Assembly: GCF_050750585.1 (NCBI RefSeq)
Contig: NZ_JBOJLM010000004.1
Coordinates: 186,001-250,000 of the forward strand
Length of the DNA: 64,000 bases
Source of the DNA: Salinimicrobium sp050750585
GTDB taxonomy: Bacteria > Bacteroidota > Bacteroidia > Flavobacteriales > Flavobacteriaceae
Direction: 5' to 3'
Made by a program: the position numbers and the translations under genes. Each line of letters opens with the position of its first letter. Position 1 is the stretch's first letter. Below the pieces are notes generated by a model. That model was given only the letters and a program-made list of their open reading frames with translations, was not told the DNA's origin and searched no databases. Shown here one piece after another: positions 57,040 to 64,000 of the stretch.

Positions 57040-58020
57040 TTAAAACATGATTGCTACGAGATCATCTTCGGTGATCTTATTGAAGTATTCACTAAAATCA
57101 AACTGAGATAATTTTTCACGAATCATCTTTTCTTCGTGCCTGGTATTTTCCAGAGCCTCTTCAATAGGGCCTATATCACGAATATGGAAAAAATCGCCGG
57201 TAATCTTCACCTTTTGAATGATCCCGTTGGTCACGTTCATATTCATCTCTACAGTGCCACCCGGGGTGCGGGCGCCCTGCTTAAAGTTATAGTCGGGCGA
57301 GTAGCCAAAATTCCATTCCCAGGTGCTGTACTTCTCATCCCTTATCTTCTGGATTGCAGCCAAATCTTCATCGGTAAATTCGTAAAGACGCGCATCTTCG
57401 AAGTTGTGGATAATGTAATCCATGATCTTATTCGTGAACTCATCAAGGCTAATCTTTTCGGGGAGGTGATCACTAATATTGGTCACGCGATTGGGAACCG
57501 ATTTTACGCCTCTGTCCTTGTATTTTAAAGGGTTGATCTTAAGCGCCCCGCTCACATCTGTCATTTCTGAAGAAAAGAGCAGCGTACCGTGATGCAGCAC
57601 CTTGTTCTTAAAAACGTGCTCGGCATTGCCCGAAAATTTTTTCCCCTCAATGGTGAGGTCATTACGGCCTTCAAATTTTGCGTTCACTCCCAGTTCCTTG
57701 AGCACCGCAATGATTGGCCGCGTGTAACGTTCAAAATCTATCATTTCATAATTCTCACCCGTGCGGGTAAACGAGAAGTTGAGGTTGCCCAGGTCGTGGT
57801 ACACTGCACCGCCGCCAGAGAGCCGCCTCACCACTTTTATCCCTCTTTCTTTTACATAGTCGTGGTTGATCTCTGCCTGGGTGTTCTGGTGTTTGCCTAC
57901 AATGATCGCATTATCATTGCGCCACAGCATAAAACAGTCTTCTTTGATGTGTTTAAAAATATACTCATCTGTAGCTATATTGAAGTAAGGGTCTGTAGAA
58001 TGATGTTTTATACAAAGCAT
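57040..58020 (-). CDS. lplA: Lipoate--protein ligase
   Basis: A 326-residue protein starting at ATG (complement of 58018-58020, M-L-C-I-K-H-H-S-T-D-P-Y-F-N). It has R-R-L-S-G-G-G-A-V-Y-H-D (lipoate/ATP site), the catalytic-lysine region K-F-S-G-N-A and a C-terminal accessory domain. It attaches scavenged lipoate to E2 and GcvH proteins. It lies 26 bp upstream of the CNNM gene on the same strand. Confidence 0.93.
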   Translation of the reverse strand: MLCIKHHSTDPYFNIATDEYIFKHIKEDCFMLWRNDNAIIVGKHQNTQAEINHDYVKERGIKVVRRLSGGGAVYHDLGNLNFSFTRTGENYEMIDFERYTRPIIAVLKELGVNAKFEGRNDLTIEGKKFSGNAEHVFKNKVLHHGTLLFSSEMTDVSGALKINPLKYKDRGVKSVPNRVTNISDHLPEKISLDEFTNKIMDYIIHNFEDARLYEFTDEDLAAIQKIRDEKYSTWEWNFGYSPDYNFKQGARTPGGTVEMNMNVTNGIIQKVKITGDFFHIRDIGPIEEALENTRHEEKMIREKLSQFDFSEYFNKITEDDLVAIMF

Positions 58021-58170
58021 GTTGTGATAGTATTTCTTCAAAAATAAGAAAGCTGAGACGGAAACTTCCCAAAAGTGAATTAATTCTGCACTTTTTGACA
58101 GGTAAACGTGTGTATTTTTTACAAAAACTACTTTGTGTATCTTGTCCCTGAAGTTTTCTAAAATAAAATC

Positions 58171-60342
58171 ATGAAGAAAATCCCATTTTTGAGCAGCCTG
58201 TTTTTGCTGACGTTTTTAAGCACTTTTGCCCAACAGCCTGTCAAACAAGTTACGGCTGAAGATTACGCGCAGGCAACAAAATTCCTTCGTTTTAATACCA
58301 ATGATCTGGTTTACCGGAGTAATGTAAGGCCAACCTGGCTTGATGATGGCCGCTTCTGGTATAGGATTAATACTTCGGAAGGAACCGAATATGTACTGGT
58401 AGATCCTTCTTCAGGACAAAAAAAGATTGCTTCTTCTTTAACCGAATTGCTTCCGAAGAAAGAGGAAAAGAGAACAACGCCCGAAGTTTCACGAAATGAG
58501 ATCCTCTCGCCCGATGCCAAGAAGGTGGTCTACATCAAAGACTGGAACCTGTGGCTGCGCAATCTCGAAACCGGGGAAGAAAAACAACTCACCAAAGACG
58601 GGATAGAAAACTTTGGTTACGCTACAGATAATGCCGGGTGGAGAAAGAGTGACAGGCCTATTGTGCTCTGGTCGCCCGATTCTAAAAAGCTTGCCACCTA
58701 TAGGCAGGATCAAAGGCACATTAGCGATATGTACCTGGTGGAGACAAAGGTTGGTGCACCAAACCTGCAAAAGTGGAAATACCCGCTGCCCGAAGATGAA
58801 GAGGTGATCAAGATACATCGTGTGATCGTGGAGGTAGATGACCCCAAGGTGATTGAACTGCAAACAGAGCCCGATGCGCGCCGCGGAACCTTATGTGATG
58901 ATATTTCCTGCAGTGGTGCTTTCGACGATAATTATTGGAATGAAGATGCTACAAAACTTGCGTTTGTTTCTACTTCCCGCGACCATAAAGAGGCCAAACT
59001 GCAATTAGCCGATGCTGCTACCGGCGAGGTAAAAGAAATTTTTACTGAAACTGTAGAAACTCAGTATGAATCGGGGCAGGGCAGCATCAACTGGAAGTAT
59101 TTGCCAAAGAGCAACGAGATCATCTGGTATTCTGAAAGGGATAATTGGGGGCACCTGTATTTGTACGACCTCAATACCGGTAAACTGAAGCAGCAAATTA
59201 CCAAAGGAGATTTTGTGGTGACCCGGCTGCTTCATGTAGATGAGAAAAATCGTGTGCTTTACTTCGAGGCCAATGGTAAGGAAGCAGGGCGCGACCCCTA
59301 TTTTTCACATTTGTACCGGGTAGATTTCAGCGGAAAAAACCTGCAACTCCTAACCCCCGAAAATGCCAATCACAACATTTATTTTTCTCCAGATCACGAA
59401 TATTTTGTTGATAGTTATTCCACGCCAACCACGCCACCTGTTGCGGTGCTTCGGAATAAAAAGGGAAAGAAAATTGCCATTTTAGAGGAGTCAGATATTT
59501 CCCGATTAAAGGAAATCGGTTGGAAAGCGCCCGAACCCGTTACGGTAAAGTCGGCAGATGGGCAGTGGGATCTTTACGGCCTCATGTTCACGCCCACTCA
59601 TCTTGATGAAAACAAAAAGTATCCGGTGGTGAATTATGTTTACCCTGGGCCGCAGGGAGGTAGTGTGGGAAGCCGAAATTTCTCGGCCGCACGCAGCGAT
59701 CATCAGGCGCTGGCCGAACTTGGGTTTGTGGTGATCCTCATTGACGGTTCGTGTAATCCGGGTCGTTCCAAAGCTTTTCACGATGCCTGTTACGGAGATA
59801 TTTCAGGAAACACCTTAGAAGATCAAAAAGCCGGAATTAGACAACTGGCTCAAAAATATCCTTTTATAGATGCCGAGAATGTTGGGATCTGGGGGCATTC
59901 GGGAGGTGGTTTTGCCGCCGCTGCAGCAATGTTTCGCCATCCCGAATTTTATTCGGTAGGAATTGCTGAGTCTGGTAACCACGATAACCGCAATTACGAA
60001 GATGACTGGGGAGAGAGGTATATTGGCTTAATGACCAAAAGCCCCGATGGCAAAGATAATTATGATGCGCAGGCCAACCAGAACTACGCCGAAAACCTGC
60101 AGGGAAAGCTTCTGCTGGCCCACGGCGGATTAGATGACAATGTGCCGCCTTACAATACTTACCTGGTTGTTGACGCGCTTATAGATGCAAATAAGGATTT
60201 TGATCTTATTATTTTCCCCAATGCCCGCCATGGGTTTGGAGAAGATTCTTACTACATGATGCGTCGCCGCTGGGATTATTTTGTGGAGCACCTGCTTGGA
60301 GCCACTCCACCCGAAAATTTTGTTATCGAACCTAAACGCTAA
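58171..60342 (+). CDS. S9 family dipeptidyl-peptidase (DPP4-like)
   Basis: A 723-residue exported peptidase: signal peptide to about residue 21 (F-A-Q), an N-terminal beta-propeller (W-S-P-D-S-K-K-L, W-Y-S-E-R-D-N-W-G-H-L-Y-L-Y-D), and a C-terminal alpha/beta hydrolase domain. The catalytic triad is Ser577 in G-H-S-G-G-G-F, Asp655 or 656 in G-L-D-D-N-V, and His687 in A-R-H-G-F-G. It probably trims peptides in the periplasm. It is monocistronic and followed by a strong terminator. Confidence 0.94.
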   Translation: MKKIPFLSSLFLLTFLSTFAQQPVKQVTAEDYAQATKFLRFNTNDLVYRSNVRPTWLDDGRFWYRINTSEGTEYVLVDPSSGQKKIASSLTELLPKKEEKRTTPEVSRNEILSPDAKKVVYIKDWNLWLRNLETGEEKQLTKDGIENFGYATDNAGWRKSDRPIVLWSPDSKKLATYRQDQRHISDMYLVETKVGAPNLQKWKYPLPEDEEVIKIHRVIVEVDDPKVIELQTEPDARRGTLCDDISCSGAFDDNYWNEDATKLAFVSTSRDHKEAKLQLADAATGEVKEIFTETVETQYESGQGSINWKYLPKSNEIIWYSERDNWGHLYLYDLNTGKLKQQITKGDFVVTRLLHVDEKNRVLYFEANGKEAGRDPYFSHLYRVDFSGKNLQLLTPENANHNIYFSPDHEYFVDSYSTPTTPPVAVLRNKKGKKIAILEESDISRLKEIGWKAPEPVTVKSADGQWDLYGLMFTPTHLDENKKYPVVNYVYPGPQGGSVGSRNFSAARSDHQALAELGFVVILIDGSCNPGRSKAFHDACYGDISGNTLEDQKAGIRQLAQKYPFIDAENVGIWGHSGGGFAAAAAMFRHPEFYSVGIAESGNHDNRNYEDDWGERYIGLMTKSPDGKDNYDAQANQNYAENLQGKLLLAHGGLDDNVPPYNTYLVVDALIDANKDFDLIIFPNARHGFGEDSYYMMRRRWDYFVEHLLGATPPENFVIEPKR

Positions 60343-60350
60343 AACATAGA

Positions 60351-60388
60351 GACCTGTGAGGTTTTAAAAACCTCACAGGTCTTCTTTT
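60351..60388. terminator. Terminator after S9 peptidase (GACCTGTGAGG family)
   Basis: GACCTGTGAGGTTTT (60351-60365) and AAAACCTCACAGGTC (60367-60381), followed by a T-run. It resembles the GACCTGCAAGG hairpins at 53014 and 53079. Confidence 0.85.
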
Positions 60389-60440
60389 TTAAAACTCATA
60401 GTTTCTTTTTGCTTCGGAGCCGTAATTTATTACGGCTTTA

Positions 60441-61235
60441 CTACTTCTTGGTTTTTTTATCTATCTCTTCTTTCCAGTCTTTACCCACTGCCGAGAGATA
60501 TTCAGAATAATTCCAGGTGTCGAGGCTGGAGTGCAGCGAGGCATCTTTTTTAGCCACGTAGGTTTCATCTTCGGGCATGGCGGTTACTTTGAGTCCGCAG
60601 CTTTGCAGCATCGAGATAATGCCCTGGTGGTTTGGAGCCCACCAGTTAGTGGGGTCTCCCGCAAGTTTATGTTCAATAAATGCCATTTTTGGCCAGGCAT
60701 CTTCTTTCATGATCTCCCGTTTATGAAATTCCACATCTTCGGGCACTTGCATTTCTTCCTGCCCGGGCAGGGAAAGCGTTTGGAAGACCATCATTTTTTT
60801 CACTTTTTGAGATAAAATGTCAAGGGCCAGCATAGGGTAGCGCAAATGGTAAAAAACGCCCATAAACCAGATGAGGTCAAACTTTTCTTCGGAATGGGCA
60901 AGGTCATACACCTGCATTTGTTTAAACCTGATCTTATCGTCAAGGCCAAATTTTTTTGCTGCCCATTTTGCCTGCTTCAGGTAATGTTCATCAAGATCTA
61001 TGGCCAGCACATCGGCCCCGCGTTTTGCCAGTTCCAGCGAGTAAAACCCGGCATTGCAGCCAATGTCAAGTACTTTCCAGCCTTCAAGATCCTGCGGAAT
61101 ACTCTCTTTGATCTTTTCCCATTTAAAACCGGGAAAATCTCCCAGAAAATGATTGGGAGCCGTTTGAGTACCATCGGGTAAATGGATATTATGGAACCAG
61201 GGTTCGAGTTCTTTTACTTCAGTTTGCGTAGACAT
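60441..61235 (-). CDS. SAM-dependent methyltransferase (TIGR04290-like)
   Basis: A 264-residue class I methyltransferase: W-F-H-N-I-H-L-P-D-G at the N-terminus, the SAM motif V-L-D-I-G-C-N-A-G-F-Y-S, A-I-D-L-D, and W-F-M-G-V-F-Y-H-L-R-Y-P. The sequence resembles TIGR04290 methyltransferases, found next to glycosyltransferases in uncommon oligosaccharide clusters. Here it lies 2 bp downstream of three CgeB-type glycosyltransferases, so its acceptor is probably a glycan. The subfamily is from recall. Confidence 0.82.
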   Translation of the reverse strand: MSTQTEVKELEPWFHNIHLPDGTQTAPNHFLGDFPGFKWEKIKESIPQDLEGWKVLDIGCNAGFYSLELAKRGADVLAIDLDEHYLKQAKWAAKKFGLDDKIRFKQMQVYDLAHSEEKFDLIWFMGVFYHLRYPMLALDILSQKVKKMMVFQTLSLPGQEEMQVPEDVEFHKREIMKEDAWPKMAFIEHKLAGDPTNWWAPNHQGIISMLQSCGLKVTAMPEDETYVAKKDASLHSSLDTWNYSEYLSAVGKDWKEEIDKKTKK

Positions 61236-61237
61236 AT

Positions 61238-62314
61238 TTAAACTTTTTCTGAAGGCTGGTGTACCTCCTTCACATAATTTATCAATTCTTTTGCTCTCGC
61301 CCGTGCAGTGTGAGATTTCAGTACTTTTTGCCTGGCGTTTTCGCCAATCTCCTTTCTCTGTGATTCCAAAGTATTTCTGAAATATTCCTCTACTTCGTCG
61401 CTGCTTCGGGCAATGAGGATCTCGGTGCCCTGATCAAAAATGCTGTGGATGCCATCCCAGTAATCTGAAATTATCGGCACACCACATGCTGCAGCTTCAA
61501 ACAGCCGCACGCTGGGGGAATAACCTGCTTTTATCATATCCTGCCGGGTGACATTCAGGGTAAATTCCTGCGAGTTGTAGAACTTACGGTGTTCAGCAGG
61601 AGGGAGGTGGTCAATGCGCTCTACATTTTTAGACCACTCATAATCTTCGGGATATTGCGGCCCTGCAACCACAAATTTTTCCGAAAAAAAGTTAGCGGCA
61701 GGTTTGTTGAGCAATTCTTCTACTGTAGGTTGCCGGTCATCGCTGTAAGTTCCAAGGTATCCCAGCTTAAAGTCTTTTGGTTGATCTTCGGGGTAATAAA
61801 GATCGGGGTCTACCGAACAATATAACGCTCTCGCCATAGGAGAACCATAGTGATCTTCGAGATGCTTCAAAATTGGACCTCCCGAAAATGACAAATAAAG
61901 ATCATATTTTGGAATGATATTGGGGTCGAGATATTCGTAGTCTTTCCTTTCCAGTTTGGCCAAAGTTACGGGCGTATCAATATCGTAAAAAGCTGTAACG
62001 CCGTTGGCAGTTTCTATGGCCCAGTTGCCCACTTCTACCCCTTGCTGCACATAAGAACCTACTATGACCACATCGGCTTCGGCAACTTCTTTTTTATAGT
62101 CGGTTTTTAGCTCTTCATTGGTTTTATAGAGGCCTACCTTACAAAAATCGGGTGCAGGCATATCGCGGTGGGGCGAATACCAGGGTACATCTTTCTCGAG
62201 GAACAGTATGTCATGCCCCAGCGCCTTTAGTTCTTTGAGAAGCGCACGATAGGTGGTGGCGTGCCCGTTTCCCCATGATGAAGTGACCGAAAGTCCTATA
62301 ATAACAAATTTCAT
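61238..62314 (-). CDS. CgeB-type glycosyltransferase (third in tandem)
   Basis: A 358-residue GT-B protein: N-terminal S-S-W-G-N-G-H-A-T-T-Y-R-A-L-L-K and C-terminal Y-S-P-S-V-R-L-F-E-A-A-A-C-G-V-P-I-I-S-D-Y-W. The latter is the donor-binding E-x7-E-like block seen in CgeB/spore-maturation glycosyltransferases. It is clearly paralogous to the gene at 62327. Acceptor and donor sugars unknown. It is followed 2 bp later by the methyltransferase, indicating one operon. Confidence 0.85.
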   Translation of the reverse strand: MKFVIIGLSVTSSWGNGHATTYRALLKELKALGHDILFLEKDVPWYSPHRDMPAPDFCKVGLYKTNEELKTDYKKEVAEADVVIVGSYVQQGVEVGNWAIETANGVTAFYDIDTPVTLAKLERKDYEYLDPNIIPKYDLYLSFSGGPILKHLEDHYGSPMARALYCSVDPDLYYPEDQPKDFKLGYLGTYSDDRQPTVEELLNKPAANFFSEKFVVAGPQYPEDYEWSKNVERIDHLPPAEHRKFYNSQEFTLNVTRQDMIKAGYSPSVRLFEAAACGVPIISDYWDGIHSIFDQGTEILIARSSDEVEEYFRNTLESQRKEIGENARQKVLKSHTARARAKELINYVKEVHQPSEKV

Positions 62315-62326
62315 TGGTTGGTGTTT

Positions 62327-63430
62327 TTATTCAACGGGTTTGGTTTCGGCTTTTAATTTTTCAGAAATAACCGATTCCAGCAATTCGGCCCTATGCTCGT
62401 AGGTGTGGGCAGAGAGAACTTTTTTATATGCTGCATCGCCTATTTGTTTAGCTTTTTCTGAAGTAAGGCCCGCAAGGATCATTTCTACCTCTTCCCCGCT
62501 GTTGGCCACCAGGATCTCTTTCCCGGGTTCAAAGAAGGTCTCAATCCCTTTCCAGTAATCTGTTATTAAACAGGCACCGGCACCGGCAGCTTCAAAGACG
62601 CGGGTGGCAGGAGAGAAGCCGTATTTGGCCATACTGTCACGGCTTATATTTAAAACTGCTTTTGGGGTGCAGTTAAAGGCGTTGTGATCTTTGGTATAAA
62701 CATGCCCCAGATATTTTATGTTTTTGGGCATGGATTTATCGCCCCAGCCGCTGCCGCCAAGAAGGAATTTTTCTTCGGAAAGATTTTGTGCCGGTTTGAT
62801 AAAGAATTCTTCTACCCGCTTTTCACGGTCGGGAAGACGGTTGCCCAAAAAGGCCAAGGTACCATCAAATTCTTTTTGTGGTTCTACGGGAAAATGGGTG
62901 TCGGTATCCAGAGCGTTGTAGATAGGAATACATCTCTTTGCTCCATTGCGCTCGTAAGCGTCTATTACCGGCTGCCCGCCACCATAGGTGAGTACAAAGT
63001 CATACCTGGGAACAAGGGCATTGAAAGGATCTGAAGGGTCAGATTCTATCCTGTCTAGCGTGGCAGGGGCGTCAACATCCCAAAAAATGATGAGGTTGTC
63101 ATCTTTCTTCAGCTGTACTACGGCATCTTCAAGAAAATCATCAAATGCGCCAACGCCACTGGCTTTTATGATGACATCGGCTTCCGAAGCTTCCCTTAGC
63201 AGCGCCTGCAGGCTCACTTTATCTTCAGGATATACCACCACTTTACACCATTCGGGGTCTTCTATATCCCGGTGCTTCTGGCGTTCGTAAATCTCGGGTT
63301 CGTAAAATGTCACTTCGTGCCCCATTTTATGTAGCGCCTTAACAATGCCCCGGTAGTAAGTTGCGGCACCGTTCCAGTAAGCCGATACGATACTGGAGCC
63401 AAAAAAGGCAATTTTCAGGTCTCTTTTCAT
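62327..63430 (-). CDS. CgeB-type glycosyltransferase (second in tandem)
   Basis: A 367-residue GT-B protein: S-A-Y-W-N-G-A-A-T-Y-Y-R-G-I-V-K at the N-terminus and F-S-P-A-T-R-V-F-E-A-A-G-A-G-A-C-L-I-T-D-Y-W near the C-terminus. It is a tandem paralogue of the next gene in the operon. Its start overlaps the preceding gene's stop (ATGA), giving tight coupling. Specificity cannot be read from sequence. Confidence 0.85.
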   Translation of the reverse strand: MKRDLKIAFFGSSIVSAYWNGAATYYRGIVKALHKMGHEVTFYEPEIYERQKHRDIEDPEWCKVVVYPEDKVSLQALLREASEADVIIKASGVGAFDDFLEDAVVQLKKDDNLIIFWDVDAPATLDRIESDPSDPFNALVPRYDFVLTYGGGQPVIDAYERNGAKRCIPIYNALDTDTHFPVEPQKEFDGTLAFLGNRLPDREKRVEEFFIKPAQNLSEEKFLLGGSGWGDKSMPKNIKYLGHVYTKDHNAFNCTPKAVLNISRDSMAKYGFSPATRVFEAAGAGACLITDYWKGIETFFEPGKEILVANSGEEVEMILAGLTSEKAKQIGDAAYKKVLSAHTYEHRAELLESVISEKLKAETKPVE

Positions 63431-64000
63431 GCTTCCATGGTTTTGTGGTGAATGGGAAAGATCTTGTCTTTGGGCATACCTATTTCCTGTAAGATACCTT
63501 CTAAAGTATTTACTCTATGGGCACAGGTATGATTCTCGAGGATGGTTTTTCTTCCATTGTCGGAAAGGCTTTTCGCCAGGTGCGGACTCTTAAGTACCTC
63601 GGCAAGTTTGTAGCCCATATCATTTCCGTCTTTTGCGATCAAATAATCTTCGCCGGGAGTGAAGAGATCTTCGGCATCATTCCAGGGAGAGCAAATAAGC
63701 GGGATTCCGCAGGATAACGCTTCAAACGGCCTGATTGTAGGTATTCCCGGCAACATTTCAACATAAGGCCGTCGCGGCACATGTACCGTAACCTTGTATT
63801 TGGCAAAAACCTCGGGCACCTTGTAGTTTGGCAGGTAACCCCCATATTCAATCCCGGCATCGGCCAGGGCTTTTTGAGCTTTTTCAGGATAGCGCACGCC
63901 ATAGACCTTTGCTTTCAGCTTCAACTCTTTAATGGGTTTTATGAGGAATTCCATAAGTTCTTCGGTGCGTTCACCGTCACCCCAGTTACCAATCCACACC
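63427..64000 (-). CDS. CgeB-type glycosyltransferase, N-terminus beyond window
   Basis: The C-terminal ~190 residues of a third related glycosyltransferase. The frame is open to the window edge, so the gene continues beyond 64000. It carries V-W-I-G-N-W-G-D and the donor block I-P-T-I-R-P-F-E-A-L-S-C-G-I-P-L-I-C-S-P-W-N-D. It overlaps the next gene by 4 bp. The apparent GTG at 63999 is almost certainly an internal Val. Confidence 0.85.
   Translation of the reverse strand, partial: VWIGNWGDGERTEELMEFLIKPIKELKLKAKVYGVRYPEKAQKALADAGIEYGGYLPNYKVPEVFAKYKVTVHVPRRPYVEMLPGIPTIRPFEALSCGIPLICSPWNDAEDLFTPGEDYLIAKDGNDMGYKLAEVLKSPHLAKSLSDNGRKTILENHTCAHRVNTLEGILQEIGMPKDKIFPIHHKTMEA

Noticed and set aside
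34450..58190. Single half-sites such as CCATTTTTGA at 34457 and 58180
   Set aside because: These encode P-F-L in signal peptides and lack the partner half, so they are not counted as copies of the dispersed palindrome.
63427..64000. GTG at 63999 as the start of the last glycosyltransferase
   Set aside because: The visible part begins in the middle of a GT-B domain and the frame is open to the edge, so the gene starts outside the window.

Overview
The window is one contiguous stretch of a Bacteroidota chromosome, almost certainly family Flavobacteriaceae (marine or soil relatives of Gramella, Salegentibacter or Salinimicrobium fit, but the genus cannot be fixed from this sequence alone). The evidence is a gliding/type IX secretion lipoprotein of the SprE/PorW type, GldH, RicT, many Bacteroidota-restricted families (DUF4837, DUF6909, DUF6341, DUF6427, DUF4254, DUF5687, DUF4292), an F-type ATPase locus without atpD/atpC, scarce Shine-Dalgarno sequences, and repeated TAnnTTTG -7 boxes upstream of genes. 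Most of it is core genome. No rRNA, tRNA, phage, transposase or CRISPR array was recognised.

Layout. 1-5.3 kb: truncated DUF4837 lipoprotein, TatA, an active M23 peptidase, a GH3-type enzyme and DUF6909. 5.3-8.5 kb: rfbBACD, the four-gene dTDP-L-rhamnose pathway. 8.5-12.5 kb: an SRPBCC protein, a UDP-glucuronate decarboxylase, a family 2 glycosyltransferase and a CapK/PaaK-like adenylating enzyme. 12.5-18 kb: purD, DUF6341/DUF6427 membrane proteins, DUF4254, a family 9 glycosyltransferase and a PaaE-like reductase. 18-24.4 kb: a DUF5687 ABC exporter pair, a CPBP protease, SprE/PorW and bactofilin. 24.3-30.4 kb: atpZ, a DUF6168-like protein and atpB-E-F-H-A-G, interrupted between atpA and atpG by a four-helix-bundle (IVP) gene flanked by inverted repeats, and followed by a 74-bp tandem repeat. 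30.7-38 kb: a lipoprotein, a flippase, dut, a sugar nucleotidyltransferase, TPR, DUF4292 and an EnvC-like protein. 38-46 kb: thioesterase, HU-CCDC81/SPOR protein, dprA, trpS, an acyltransferase, an ECF sigma factor with an anti-sigma/beta-barrel protein, and recA. 46-53 kb: a small structured transcript, trhO, ricT-gldH-PBP1A and a 3-oxoacid CoA-transferase pair. 53-60.4 kb: a DUF6616-like protein, an exonuclease, a serine hydrolase, ogt, a CNNM/CBS protein, lipoate ligase and a DPP4-like S9 peptidase. 60.4-64 kb: a minus-strand cluster of a methyltransferase and three CgeB-type glycosyltransferases, running off the end.

The most unusual signal is not a gene. A 17-bp palindrome, CAAAAATGNCATTTTTG, occurs four times perfectly (16854, 31826, 43569, 53520) with degenerate copies at 11476 and 55429. 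Some copies lie in intergenic hairpins. Others lie inside unrelated coding sequences, always in the same reading frame, where they encode K-(N/K)-(A/G)-I-(F/L)-x-T in what look like variable segments. The flanking bases extend the dyad to half-sites of the form RGTNYC/GRNACY. This looks like a dispersed protein-binding site or miniature repeat family. Other items worth a second look are the IVP cassette inside the ATP synthase operon, the 74-bp tandem duplication of the atpG 3' end, scar-like low-complexity repeats, a recA-trhO intergenic transcript with a 30-residue cysteine-containing peptide, and a nucleoside-phosphorylase-like C-terminal half in DUF6909.
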